The notes under the pieces are model-generated. The model had not been told where the DNA came from. It saw only the letters and a list, made by a program, of their open reading frames with translations, and ran no database searches. DNA of 42,686 bases, taken from the NCBI GenBank assembly GCA_049975345.1, contig JBNGDP010000018.1:1-42686 (forward strand), given 5' to 3'. The position numbers and the translations under genes are program-made. Below, piece after piece: positions 15,316-22,829 of the stretch. Position 1 is the first letter of the stretch; every line of letters starts with the position of its first letter. The stretch comes from Oceanipulchritudo sp049975345. Lineage in GTDB: Bacteria > Verrucomicrobiota > Verrucomicrobiia > Opitutales > Oceanipulchritudinaceae.

Positions 15316-17754
15316 TCATTCATAGCGCAGGGCCTCCAGGGGGGAGAGGCGGGCGGCCCGCCGGGCGGGGATGAAAAAGGCGAGGGTGGCGACCCCGACC
15401 AGGGTGAGGAGAACGCCGGCATAGACGGAGGGGTCCGCGGGGTTGGTGCCAAGGAGCAGATCCCGCGCCATCATGCCGATGAGAAAGGCCAGCCCCGTCC
15501 CCACCACCAGTCCGAGAACGACCTGTGCGAAGCCCTGCCGGAGGACCTGGGTGACGATGCGCAGGGTGTCCGCTCCCAGCGCCATGCGGATCCCGATCTC
15601 GCGCCGCCGCCGGCTTACGTTGAAGGCCAGCATCCCGTACACTCCGATCGCGGCCAGGAAGAGGGCCATGAAGCCGATCATCAGGAAAAAATTGGCGGTC
15701 ATGCGGTAGGGATATATCAGGGAATCGACGAACTCCTCCATCGTCTGGACAAAGTAGACCGGAAGATTGGGATCCAGCTCGAGGATTGTCTCCTCGACGG
15801 CTTTGCGGATGGCCATGGTATCCTCCCCGCCGGTACGGACAACCAGCGACATGAACATGGAACTGGTCTCCGTGTAGGGGAAATAGACGATGGGCTCAGG
15901 CCTGTCCGGCCGTATGAAGTTGGATACGCGGATGCCGGGGACCATGCCGATGATTTCCCAGTTGCTGGAATTGGAGGACTCGGGATTTTCCGGCTTGGTG
16001 GCCACCAGGCTGATGGTTTGTCCGACGGGATCCTGTCCCCGCAGGTAGGCCTTCGCGTACGCTTCATTGACCACGGCCACCTGCCGTTGCCCGCGCCGGT
16101 CCTCCTCGTTGAAAATCCTTCCCGCGACCGGTTCGAGGCCGAATGTCCGGAAGTAGTCCGGGGATACCGATTCCGTGTAAGAATATACAATTTCGGGATT
16201 TCCCTCCGAAGAGGATGAGTGGAGAAAGGGCTCGTTGTAGTTGCCGAACTGCCCGATCCAGCTGGTCACCGCGCAAGCCTCCACGCCGGGGATTTCCTCC
16301 ACCCGCCCGTTGAGTTGCCGGAAAAAGGCGTCCCGGTCGAATTCCGTCGGATAATCCCCGGGGAAGAGCCCCATGCGCATGGTGAGGATTTCGCCGGCGG
16401 GATATCCCGGGTCGAGGCGGGACATCTGGTAGACATTGCGGGTGATCAGCCCCGCACCAAAGAGAAGGGCACAGGAGAAAGCGATCTGGATGACCGCGAG
16501 GAACCGGGTAAGCCTTCCGAGCCGGAAACTGGTGGAAGTATGGGCGGTGTCCTTGAGCATTTCATTCAGGTCGATCTTCGAGGCCTGCCATGCGGGAATA
16601 AGACCGGAAACCAGGGCCGTTAAAATCATGACAAGGAGGACGAAAAGGAAAACCCGCCAGTCCAGTTCGAAGCTCATCCAGTAGGGAATCTCGTAGATTT
16701 CGGATTCCGTGGTGGCATCCACGGCCCAGGCGGCATAAAGCAGGCCGCCGACCGCTCCCAGCATGGAAAGAAGGAGGCTCTCGGTCAGCAATTGGCGGAT
16801 GATGCGGCAGCGGGTCGCTCCCACCGAGGAGCGAATGGCCATTTCGCGGCCGCGGGTCAGGGCGCGGCCGACCAGCAGGTTGGCCACGTTGGCGCAGGAC
16901 ACCAGCAGGACGAAAATCACCGCTGCGATGGCGACGACAAGAAGCGATCGGGAGGTCCGGTTCATGGGAAGGCGTCCGAACTTCTCACAGACGAGGGTGA
17001 AGTTCTCCTTGCCTTCCACCACGTCATCCTGCCAGCCAGCATACACCGCCTTGAGCTCCCTTTCCGCCTGCCTGCTGTCGACTCCGGGGGCGAGGCGGCC
17101 GATGGCGAAAACAAACTTGACCTCCTCGTTGACTCCCGGGAACACCGCCCGCTCGACCGGCATCCACACCTGGTTGTTGAGCGGGACATGGAAATCGCCC
17201 GGAAGGACGCCCACAATGATGTGGTCGGCCCCGTTGGCCCGGACCGTGGAGCCGAGGACGTCGGGATCGCCGTGGAATTTGTCCTGCCACACCTTGTGGC
17301 TGATCAGCAGTTCCCGCGGCCCGTCCGGCTGAGCGGCTTCGGCGGAGAAGACCCGGCCAAGCTCCGGCTCCCCGCCGAGAAGGGAAAGGAAATTGGAGGA
17401 AACAAAGGCCCCGTCATAGCGTTCCGGGCGCCCTTTCCCGCTGAGGTTGATGGTCCCGCTGAAATAGGCCATCACCTCCGAGAAACTTTCCAGCTTCTCG
17501 ATGTCCTCGTAGTTGCTGTAGGGAATCGGCATCAGCCGCACCATCTCCGATTCGGGGTCGAGAAGGTAGACATGGTAGAGCTGTTCCGGATCCTTGAAGG
17601 GGAGCGGCTTGAAAAACATCCCGTTGAGCGTGCTGAAGGCCGTCGTCGACATCCCGAGGCTCAGGGCCAGGGCCAGGATGGCCAGCAGGGTCAGCCCGGG
17701 CCGCTTGAAGAAGACCCGGAAGGCGTAGAGAAAATCTGATACAAAAGCGTTCAT
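15316..17754 (-). CDS. double-size orphan ABC permease (ADOP-like), first of three
   Basis: An 812-residue two-unit MacB/FtsX permease. The N-terminal helix is LTLLAILALALSLGMSTTAFS (about 21-41). Unit 1 FtsX contains NVANLLVGRALTRGREMAIRSSVGATR, the mid-protein helix lies near FLAVIQIAFSCALLFGAGL, and unit 2 ends with VSRRRREIGIRMALGAD and SPLEALRYE. It is the first of three consecutive genes of the same architecture, each clearly diverged in the periplasmic cores. They may therefore serve different adaptors or substrates, or assemble together. It lies 51 bases after the ATPase gene, with a hairpin in the gap. Confidence 0.87.
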   Translation of the reverse strand: MNAFVSDFLYAFRVFFKRPGLTLLAILALALSLGMSTTAFSTLNGMFFKPLPFKDPEQLYHVYLLDPESEMVRLMPIPYSNYEDIEKLESFSEVMAYFSGTINLSGKGRPERYDGAFVSSNFLSLLGGEPELGRVFSAEAAQPDGPRELLISHKVWQDKFHGDPDVLGSTVRANGADHIIVGVLPGDFHVPLNNQVWMPVERAVFPGVNEEVKFVFAIGRLAPGVDSRQAERELKAVYAGWQDDVVEGKENFTLVCEKFGRLPMNRTSRSLLVVAIAAVIFVLLVSCANVANLLVGRALTRGREMAIRSSVGATRCRIIRQLLTESLLLSMLGAVGGLLYAAWAVDATTESEIYEIPYWMSFELDWRVFLFVLLVMILTALVSGLIPAWQASKIDLNEMLKDTAHTSTSFRLGRLTRFLAVIQIAFSCALLFGAGLITRNVYQMSRLDPGYPAGEILTMRMGLFPGDYPTEFDRDAFFRQLNGRVEEIPGVEACAVTSWIGQFGNYNEPFLHSSSSEGNPEIVYSYTESVSPDYFRTFGLEPVAGRIFNEEDRRGQRQVAVVNEAYAKAYLRGQDPVGQTISLVATKPENPESSNSSNWEIIGMVPGIRVSNFIRPDRPEPIVYFPYTETSSMFMSLVVRTGGEDTMAIRKAVEETILELDPNLPVYFVQTMEEFVDSLIYPYRMTANFFLMIGFMALFLAAIGVYGMLAFNVSRRRREIGIRMALGADTLRIVTQVLRQGFAQVVLGLVVGTGLAFLIGMMARDLLLGTNPADPSVYAGVLLTLVGVATLAFFIPARRAARLSPLEALRYE

Positions 17755-17763
17755 TGATCAAAT

Positions 17764-17783
17764 ATCGGGATCGCTATCCCGAT
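17764..17783. repeat. 8-bp perfect inverted repeat between ATPase and permease genes
   Basis: ATCGGGAT (17764-17771), a four-base loop CGCT, and ATCCCGAT (17776-17783). It lies in the 51-base gap between two co-directional genes. Without a T-run it is unlikely to be a full terminator. It may be an RNA processing or stability hairpin that sets the ATPase-to-permease ratio. The right arm continues as ATCCCGATTTAA, a 12-mer that also occurs at about 28542-28553. Confidence 0.6.
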
Positions 17784-17805
17784 TTAATGATGAGGGTCAT
17801 GGGCT

Positions 17806-18525
17806 TCAGGCTTCCTGCCGCAGGGGGATGCGTTCGACATCGCGCTCCTCGTCAACGATCTTGCCGTCGAAGAGATGGACGATGCGGTTGGCGACGTGGG
17901 CGTAGCGGTCGTCATGGGTGACCATACAGATGGTGGTGCCCTCGCGGTTGAGGTCGGCAAGCATCTCCATGACCACGGAGCCGTTCTTCGAGTCGAGGTT
18001 CCCGGTGGGCTCGTCGGCGAGCAGGATATTGGGATTGCCGGCGAGGGCGCGGGCAACCGCGACGCGCTGCTGCTGGCCGCCGGAAAGCTGGCTGGGAAGG
18101 TGCTTTTGGCGGTGGATCATCTCCACTTTCTCGAGGGCGGCCGAGGCCATCTTCCGGCGTTCCGCCGGCTTCAATCCACGGTAGGCGAGGGGCAGCTCCA
18201 CGTTTTCCATCACCGTGAGATCGCCGATCAGGTTGAAGCTCTGGAAAATGAAGCCGATTTCCCGGTTGCGGATCTTCGCGCGTTGTTCCAGCGAAAGGTT
18301 GGCGACATCCTTCCCGTTGAGGGTGTATTCACCCCCGGAGGGGGCTTCAAGGAGACCAAGGATCGAGAGAAGGGTGGATTTTCCGCAACCGGAAGGGCCG
18401 GAAATGGAAATGAATTCCCCCTTTTTAATCTCCAGGTGGATACCGGAGAGGGCGTGGGTTTCGATTTCATCGGTCAGGAACACCTTGGTGATGGCGTCGA
18501 GGGTGATCAGTTTTTCGTTATTCAT
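17806..18525 (-). CDS. ABC transporter ATPase, MacB/LolD class (serves the large permeases)
   Basis: This 239-residue ATPase carries Walker A GPSGCGKST (43-51), the Q-loop IFQSFNLIGD, the signature LSGGQQQRVAVARAL (147-161), Walker B NILLADEPTGNLD (166-178) and the switch histidine in MVTHDDRYAHVA. It is the only ATPase between the regulator pair and the first TolC-like gene, so it is the likely motor for all three double-size permeases that follow. It follows the adaptor gene by 29 bases and precedes the first permease by 51. Confidence 0.93.
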   Translation of the reverse strand: MNNEKLITLDAITKVFLTDEIETHALSGIHLEIKKGEFISISGPSGCGKSTLLSILGLLEAPSGGEYTLNGKDVANLSLEQRAKIRNREIGFIFQSFNLIGDLTVMENVELPLAYRGLKPAERRKMASAALEKVEMIHRQKHLPSQLSGGQQQRVAVARALAGNPNILLADEPTGNLDSKNGSVVMEMLADLNREGTTICMVTHDDRYAHVANRIVHLFDGKIVDEERDVERIPLRQEA

Positions 18526-18554
18526 TTTTTTAGGTCTAAGGACGAAGGTTCTGG

Positions 18555-19808
18555 CTAGTTGAGGCGGAGGCGGTCGTTGTCGTCGTACTGGCTGGTATCG
18601 GAGAGAATGACCCGGTCGCCAGCGGAGAGGCCGGAAAGGACCTGGATCTCGCTGACGGAGCTTTTCCCGAAGCCGACCTGGGTGCGCATCGCCTCATCGC
18701 CTTGCGGGTTGAGTTTGAAGATGCCGACGGTCCCGTTTTCGCGGGCCGAGGAGGGACGGGAGACAAAGAGGACGTCATCGAGGCTGGCGAGTTTGATGAT
18801 CCCCTCGACGGTGAGGTCCGCGCGGGCCCCGCGGGGCAAGGCTCCGGCGATGCGCACATCCACATCCACGGTGCCCCCGGTCACGGTCGGGTTGACACGG
18901 GCAACCTTGCCGGGGACGGTCCCGTTGCGCGTGTCGATCACCGCATCGAGGCCGATCTGGACATCCCGGGCCTGGGTTTCGGGGATGCGGATGACGCCCT
19001 TGAGCCGGGCCGGGTCGGCCACCTGGGCCAGCTGGGTCCCGGTTGTGACCTGCTGTCCCACCTCGAGGGGCAGCCGCTGGAGCACGCCCCGGATGCCCGC
19101 CTTGACGGAGAGATCATCGACCTGGCTTTGCAACAGGGCGACGCGCTCCTCTTCCTGGGAGACGGCGGCCAGGGCGGGGGCGAGGTTTTGCTCGACCTGC
19201 ATCCGGCGGGTTTCCAGGCGCCGCCGCATGATTTCAGTCTGCCGTTGGAGTTGTTCCTCGGCGAGGCGGGAGCGGAGAAGGTCGCGCTCGGCCACGAGTC
19301 CTTCCGAAAACAGTTCCTCGTTGACGCGCACATCCAGCCTGGCGTTTTCATAAGCGGCTTCCAATTGGGCCAGCTGGTATTCCATTTCCAGGAGCCCGTC
19401 CTCTTCCCGGACCCGCTGGTTGGTCAGTCTGGCCTCGGCTGATGCGAGCTCCAGCCGGGCATTGCGCAGGCTTTGTTCCAGTTCGGGATTGCTCAGCTGG
19501 AGGATCACCGTGCCGGGTTCCACCCGGGCTCCCGGGAGGATGTTGATTTCCTCAACGCTCCCGTTGGTCTGGGCCGTGATCCATCGCAGGTCTTCCGGGA
19601 CAAGGGTGCCGATACCGCGGACGTTTACTTCCAGCGGGCCCTGTTTCACTTCCCCGATCCAGACGGCCGACCGGTCCACCGACGGGGCCGCCGGATCCAT
19701 CGTGAACAGGAATATGCCGGCACCGGCCACGATGATCCCTCCAGCGAGCCCGGTCAGGACCTGGCGGCGGCGCTTTTTCTTTTTCAAATCACTTCGTATC
19801 ACATCCAT
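18555..19808 (-). CDS. periplasmic adaptor (HlyD-type membrane fusion protein), first exporter gene
   Basis: A 417-residue adaptor with a basic N-terminus (LKKKKRRRQ), one membrane anchor (VLTGLAGGIIVAGAGIFLF, residues 17-35), a lipoyl half-motif (VEEINILPGARVEPGTVILQL), a long coiled-coil hairpin from about 105 to 225 rich in Leu, Arg and Glu, the second lipoyl half (GVLQRLPLEVGQQVTTGTQLA) and a beta-barrel domain. It pairs with the ATPase and large permeases downstream. It is the first structural gene behind a sigma54 promoter located 43 bases upstream. The start at ATG 19808 fits that promoter, giving a leader of about 32 bases. Confidence 0.9.
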   Translation of the reverse strand: MDVIRSDLKKKKRRRQVLTGLAGGIIVAGAGIFLFTMDPAAPSVDRSAVWIGEVKQGPLEVNVRGIGTLVPEDLRWITAQTNGSVEEINILPGARVEPGTVILQLSNPELEQSLRNARLELASAEARLTNQRVREEDGLLEMEYQLAQLEAAYENARLDVRVNEELFSEGLVAERDLLRSRLAEEQLQRQTEIMRRRLETRRMQVEQNLAPALAAVSQEEERVALLQSQVDDLSVKAGIRGVLQRLPLEVGQQVTTGTQLAQVADPARLKGVIRIPETQARDVQIGLDAVIDTRNGTVPGKVARVNPTVTGGTVDVDVRIAGALPRGARADLTVEGIIKLASLDDVLFVSRPSSARENGTVGIFKLNPQGDEAMRTQVGFGKSSVSEIQVLSGLSAGDRVILSDTSQYDDNDRLRLN

Positions 19809-19850
19809 GGAAATGGAACTAGGTTAGAACAAGCCTGGAAGCCGTGGGGG

Positions 19851-19866
19851 AGCAGGGTGGGTGCCA
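19851..19866 (-). promoter_or_regulatory. sigma54 (RpoN) promoter for the exporter operon
   Basis: On the minus strand the sequence is TGGCACCCACCCTGCT. The -24 element TGGCAC is perfect. The GG and GC dinucleotides are separated by exactly 10 bases, and the -12 element is CTGCT against the consensus TTGCA/T. The predicted start of transcription is near 19840, about 32 bases before the adaptor ATG. The NtrC-type activator and its kinase are encoded directly upstream, which supports the call. Confidence 0.75.
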
Positions 19867-19949
19867 CAAGAGCGAATACAAATGCAAGAGCCTGAATGAT
19901 AATAGGTTAAAAAATGAAAAAAACAAATATCCGGGCAGGTTCACCGGAT

Positions 19950-19994
19950 CCCGTCCCGCTCGTGGGACAGCGGTTGTCCCATGAGCGGGACGGG
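19950..19994. promoter_or_regulatory. tandem GTCCC-N6-GGGAC dyads: probable enhancer sites for the NtrC-type regulator
   Basis: Two dyads, GTCCC-N6-GGGAC at 19953-19968 and 19976-19991, lie 23 bp apart centre to centre, about two helical turns. They centre at about -120 and -143 relative to the predicted sigma54 start, the usual distance for enhancer-binding sites. Together they also form a 20-bp inverted repeat with a five-base loop and one mismatch. The same DNA could therefore form a hairpin just behind the histidine kinase stop (six bases away). No T-run follows directly, so enhancer function seems the better reading; a double role is possible. Confidence 0.55.
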
Positions 19995-19999
19995 TGTCC

Positions 20000-21334
20000 T
20001 CAGCGGAGCGGAAGGGTCACCGAGGCCCGGCAGCCGGTCGCATCCTCACGGTTGGCGAGTTCAAGGATACCGTCATGGGCTTCGATAATTTGCCTGGAAA
20101 GGGTCAGGCCGATGCCGGAACCGCCCTTTTTCGTCGAAAAGAAGGGAATGAAAATATTGTCGGGATTGGCGATGCCGGGCCCGGTATCCTCAACATGAAG
20201 GACCAGGGTGTCGCCCTGGGGGCGCCAGCAGATCCTGACCTGTCCTCCGGTCAGGGCGGCGGCCTCGACGGCGTTCTTCACGAGATTGACGAGGACCTGT
20301 TCCAACTGGTCCGGATCGGCTGGGAGGCTCATGTCGGGGCTGCGCGGGTCGATTTCCACCGCGGGACGGTCGTAGAGGGAGGCGATCCGGCGGACGAGTG
20401 GCTTGAGCTCGAATTGCCGGATCTTTGGTGGAGGGAGCTTGGCCAGGCGTGCGTATTCGTGCACGAAACGGCTCAATCCGTCCGCCCGCTGGCGGATGAT
20501 TTCGAGGCCCTCCTTGAGGTCCTCGCGGTCTTCCGGCCCGAGAACCGGCAGGTCGGCGATTTTTTTCAGGCTCTGCGAGAGGGAATGGATCGGGGCCATG
20601 GAATTGTTCAGTTCGTGCCCGAGGACACGGATCAGGCGTTTCCAGGCCATCAGTTCCTCCTCGCGAAGATTCCGGCTCACATCGATCAGGATCAGGAGTT
20701 CGTGCGGTTGGCCCCCCACGCGGTACGAGCCCTTGCGCACGGTGAAGCGTCCCGGGCGCTCGGGATTGGGATGGGCAATGATGGCGTTGGCGGGGCTTTC
20801 GAGGGCCTTGTCCAGGTTCAACTCGGCGGCGAAATGGCTGCGCATCTGATCGCGCTTGAGGTCCAGCATGCGCAGGGCGGGGGGATTGGCGAGGGTCAGC
20901 CGCCGGTCCGGATCAAAGGTCAGCACGGCGGCATCGATTTCCTCGATCACCTTGTCCATGAGGGCGTGGGCCTCCATGGCGTCCATCCGGTGTTCGGAGA
21001 GGACCGTGGTGAGAAGATTGATCTCGAGCATGAGCTGCCCGAGGGGATCCTCGTCGGTCACGTAGCTGGCCTGGAGGGAAAAGTCCCCTTCCCGGAGGGC
21101 GGAGAGCATGTTCGAGGCGGTCTGCAGAGGATGGATGAGCAATCCCTGCAGCTTGAGGCTGAAAAAGAGCCAGCCCGCCCCGACCAGGATGAAGACGGTG
21201 AGGTAGACCTTCAGGGTGTAGTCGCTGGAAACAAGGAGAATCAAGGCGGCAATCATGCCCGGGACTCCGCAAAGGAAAGCAAGCAGTTGCACTTTCCGCT
21301 GGTGGGTCAACCTGCGCATGGATTTCCTGCTCAT
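20000..21334 (-). CDS. sensor histidine kinase (NtrB/NtrY-like)
   Basis: A 444-residue membrane kinase. Two helices lie at about 15-36 and 42-62 with almost no periplasmic loop between them, so it probably senses something in or near the membrane. A HAMP-like segment and a PAS domain follow (AAVLTFDPDRRLTLANPPAL, about 135-155). The phosphoacceptor is His240 in LGHELNNSMAPIHSL. The ATPase domain has the N-box DQLEQVLVNLVKNAVEAA, G1 VEDTGPGIA, F-box FIPFFSTKKGG and G2 GSGIGLTL. The GHELNN pattern places it with the kinases that pair with sigma54 activators. It lies 21 bases after the regulator gene and directly before the exporter promoter region. Confidence 0.92.
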   Translation of the reverse strand: MSRKSMRRLTHQRKVQLLAFLCGVPGMIAALILLVSSDYTLKVYLTVFILVGAGWLFFSLKLQGLLIHPLQTASNMLSALREGDFSLQASYVTDEDPLGQLMLEINLLTTVLSEHRMDAMEAHALMDKVIEEIDAAVLTFDPDRRLTLANPPALRMLDLKRDQMRSHFAAELNLDKALESPANAIIAHPNPERPGRFTVRKGSYRVGGQPHELLILIDVSRNLREEELMAWKRLIRVLGHELNNSMAPIHSLSQSLKKIADLPVLGPEDREDLKEGLEIIRQRADGLSRFVHEYARLAKLPPPKIRQFELKPLVRRIASLYDRPAVEIDPRSPDMSLPADPDQLEQVLVNLVKNAVEAAALTGGQVRICWRPQGDTLVLHVEDTGPGIANPDNIFIPFFSTKKGGSGIGLTLSRQIIEAHDGILELANREDATGCRASVTLPLR

Positions 21335-21355
21335 GGTTTCGTTTTTGAAAAGGGC

Positions 21356-22741
21356 TTACAATCCGAAGCGCTGGAGCCGCCGGTAGAAAGCTGAACGGGA
21401 AAGGCCCAGGTCCTCGGCGGTCTTGGTGGCGTTGCCCCCGTTGCGTTTCAGGGTCCGCTGGATCAAATATTTCTCGACCTCCTCCAGGCTCATGTCGTCG
21501 ATGCTGGGCGTGTTGAGAGCGGATTTGTCATCGGTGGAGGCCGTGGAGACGAGCCCGAGGTCCGAAACCTTGATTTGATTCCCGCCGGCCAGGAGGACAG
21601 CCCGCTCGATGGTATGATCCAATTCCCGGACGTTTCCCGGCCATGGGTAGGCACGGAGGGTCTCCATGGCCTGGTCCAGAAAGCCGTCGATCCGCTTCTT
21701 GTATCGTTTCAGGTGGCGCTCGAGGAAATGCCCGGCCAGCAACTCGACATCCTCGACCCGTTCCCGGAGAGGTGGCAGATGAACCGGAATCGTGTTCAGT
21801 CGGTAGAGGAGGTCCTCACGGAATTTTCCTTCCTTGACGGATTTCTGCAGGTCGCTGTTGGTGGCGCTGATGATCCGGACGTCCACCCTCAGGGTGCGCG
21901 AGGAGCCCACACGCTCGAATTCGCCTGTTTCCAGGACGCGAAGCAGCTTCTGCTGCTGTTCCATCGGCAGGTTGCCGATCTCGTCCATGAAAAGGGTTCC
22001 CCCGTCGGCCATTTCAAAACGGCCTGCACGGTCGGACTTGGCGTCGGTGAAAGCGCCCTTCACATGGCCGAAAAGCTCGCTTTCGGCCACTCCCGAGGCC
22101 AGACCGCCCATGTTGATGGAGACGAAGGGCTCGGTCGAGCGGGCGGAGAGGCTGTGGATGTAGCGGGCCGCCACCCCCTTGCCGGTGCCGTTTTCACCGG
22201 TGATCAGGATATTGGCATCGGAGGGGGCCACCTTGTGCATGATCTCCAGCACCGGTTGCATGGTCTCGGAACGGGCAAGGAACTCGCGGGACTTGCTTTC
22301 CTTGAGGGCGCGGTTTTCATCCGCCAGGAGGGTTGCGCGCCGCTTGGCGCGGTAGAGCTCCGTCTGGTTGAATACGGTTGCCGAGACCCGCGCGTTTTCC
22401 CATGGCTTCTGGATGAAATCGGCGGCACCCTGGCGCATGCACTCGACGGCCAGGTCGATGGTGCCCCAGGCGGTCATGACAACGATCGGCAGGTCCCGGT
22501 CTAGCTTCTGGATCCCCCTGATGAGGTCGAGGCCCTCCTGTCCGCTGGTGGTGTCACGGGCGTAGTTGAGGTCGATCAAGGCGACGTCAAAGGGGTTGTG
22601 GGCCAGTGCGTCGAGGGCCTCGTCCGGGGTGCCAACGGTCTTCACCTTGCACCCTTCCCCACGCAGCAGGACGCGCAGGGCGTGCAGGATGTCAGCCTGG
22701 TCGTCAGCCACGAGCACGGACGGTGGTTTCTCAAGGGACAT
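21356..22741 (-). CDS. NtrC-family sigma54-dependent response regulator
   Basis: This 461-residue protein has three domains. The receiver (residues 8-120) has acidic pocket DD (13-14), phosphoacceptor Asp57 in VALIDLNYARD, and Lys112. The AAA+ domain has Walker A GENGTGKG (182-189), the sigma54-contact loop GAFTDA (229-234), Walker B GGTLFMDE (247-254) and the RVDVRIISATN sensor region. The C-terminal Fis-type HTH contains GNATKTAEDLGLSRSAFYRRL. I chose ATG 22741 (MSLEKPPSVL), not an upstream in-frame start, because the receiver begins there. The contact loop is GAFTDA, not the usual GAFTGA. The gene is first in the block and its likely target is the sigma54 promoter at 19851-19866. Confidence 0.95.
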   Translation of the reverse strand: MSLEKPPSVLVADDQADILHALRVLLRGEGCKVKTVGTPDEALDALAHNPFDVALIDLNYARDTTSGQEGLDLIRGIQKLDRDLPIVVMTAWGTIDLAVECMRQGAADFIQKPWENARVSATVFNQTELYRAKRRATLLADENRALKESKSREFLARSETMQPVLEIMHKVAPSDANILITGENGTGKGVAARYIHSLSARSTEPFVSINMGGLASGVAESELFGHVKGAFTDAKSDRAGRFEMADGGTLFMDEIGNLPMEQQQKLLRVLETGEFERVGSSRTLRVDVRIISATNSDLQKSVKEGKFREDLLYRLNTIPVHLPPLRERVEDVELLAGHFLERHLKRYKKRIDGFLDQAMETLRAYPWPGNVRELDHTIERAVLLAGGNQIKVSDLGLVSTASTDDKSALNTPSIDDMSLEEVEKYLIQRTLKRNGGNATKTAEDLGLSRSAFYRRLQRFGL

Positions 22742-22829
22742 TGTGCGAGAGTAGAAGCGAATCGGCCCGTTGCGCAATATCTTTGGTTGCGCGGCTTCCA
22801 AACCGCTGTACTGTGTTGTTTATTTGACG

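Noticed and set aside
15220..15319. N-terminal extension of the second large permease to an upstream start at 15319
   Set aside because: The added residues would be translated from the heptamer repeat and overlap the preceding gene's end. The family N-terminus begins at ATG 15220.
19950..19994. Simple rho-independent terminator of the histidine kinase gene
   Set aside because: The 20-bp stem is strong, but the T-rich stretch begins about 25 bases further on. The internal pair of identical dyads, their spacing, and the sigma54 promoter fit enhancer sites better. A terminator side role is not excluded.
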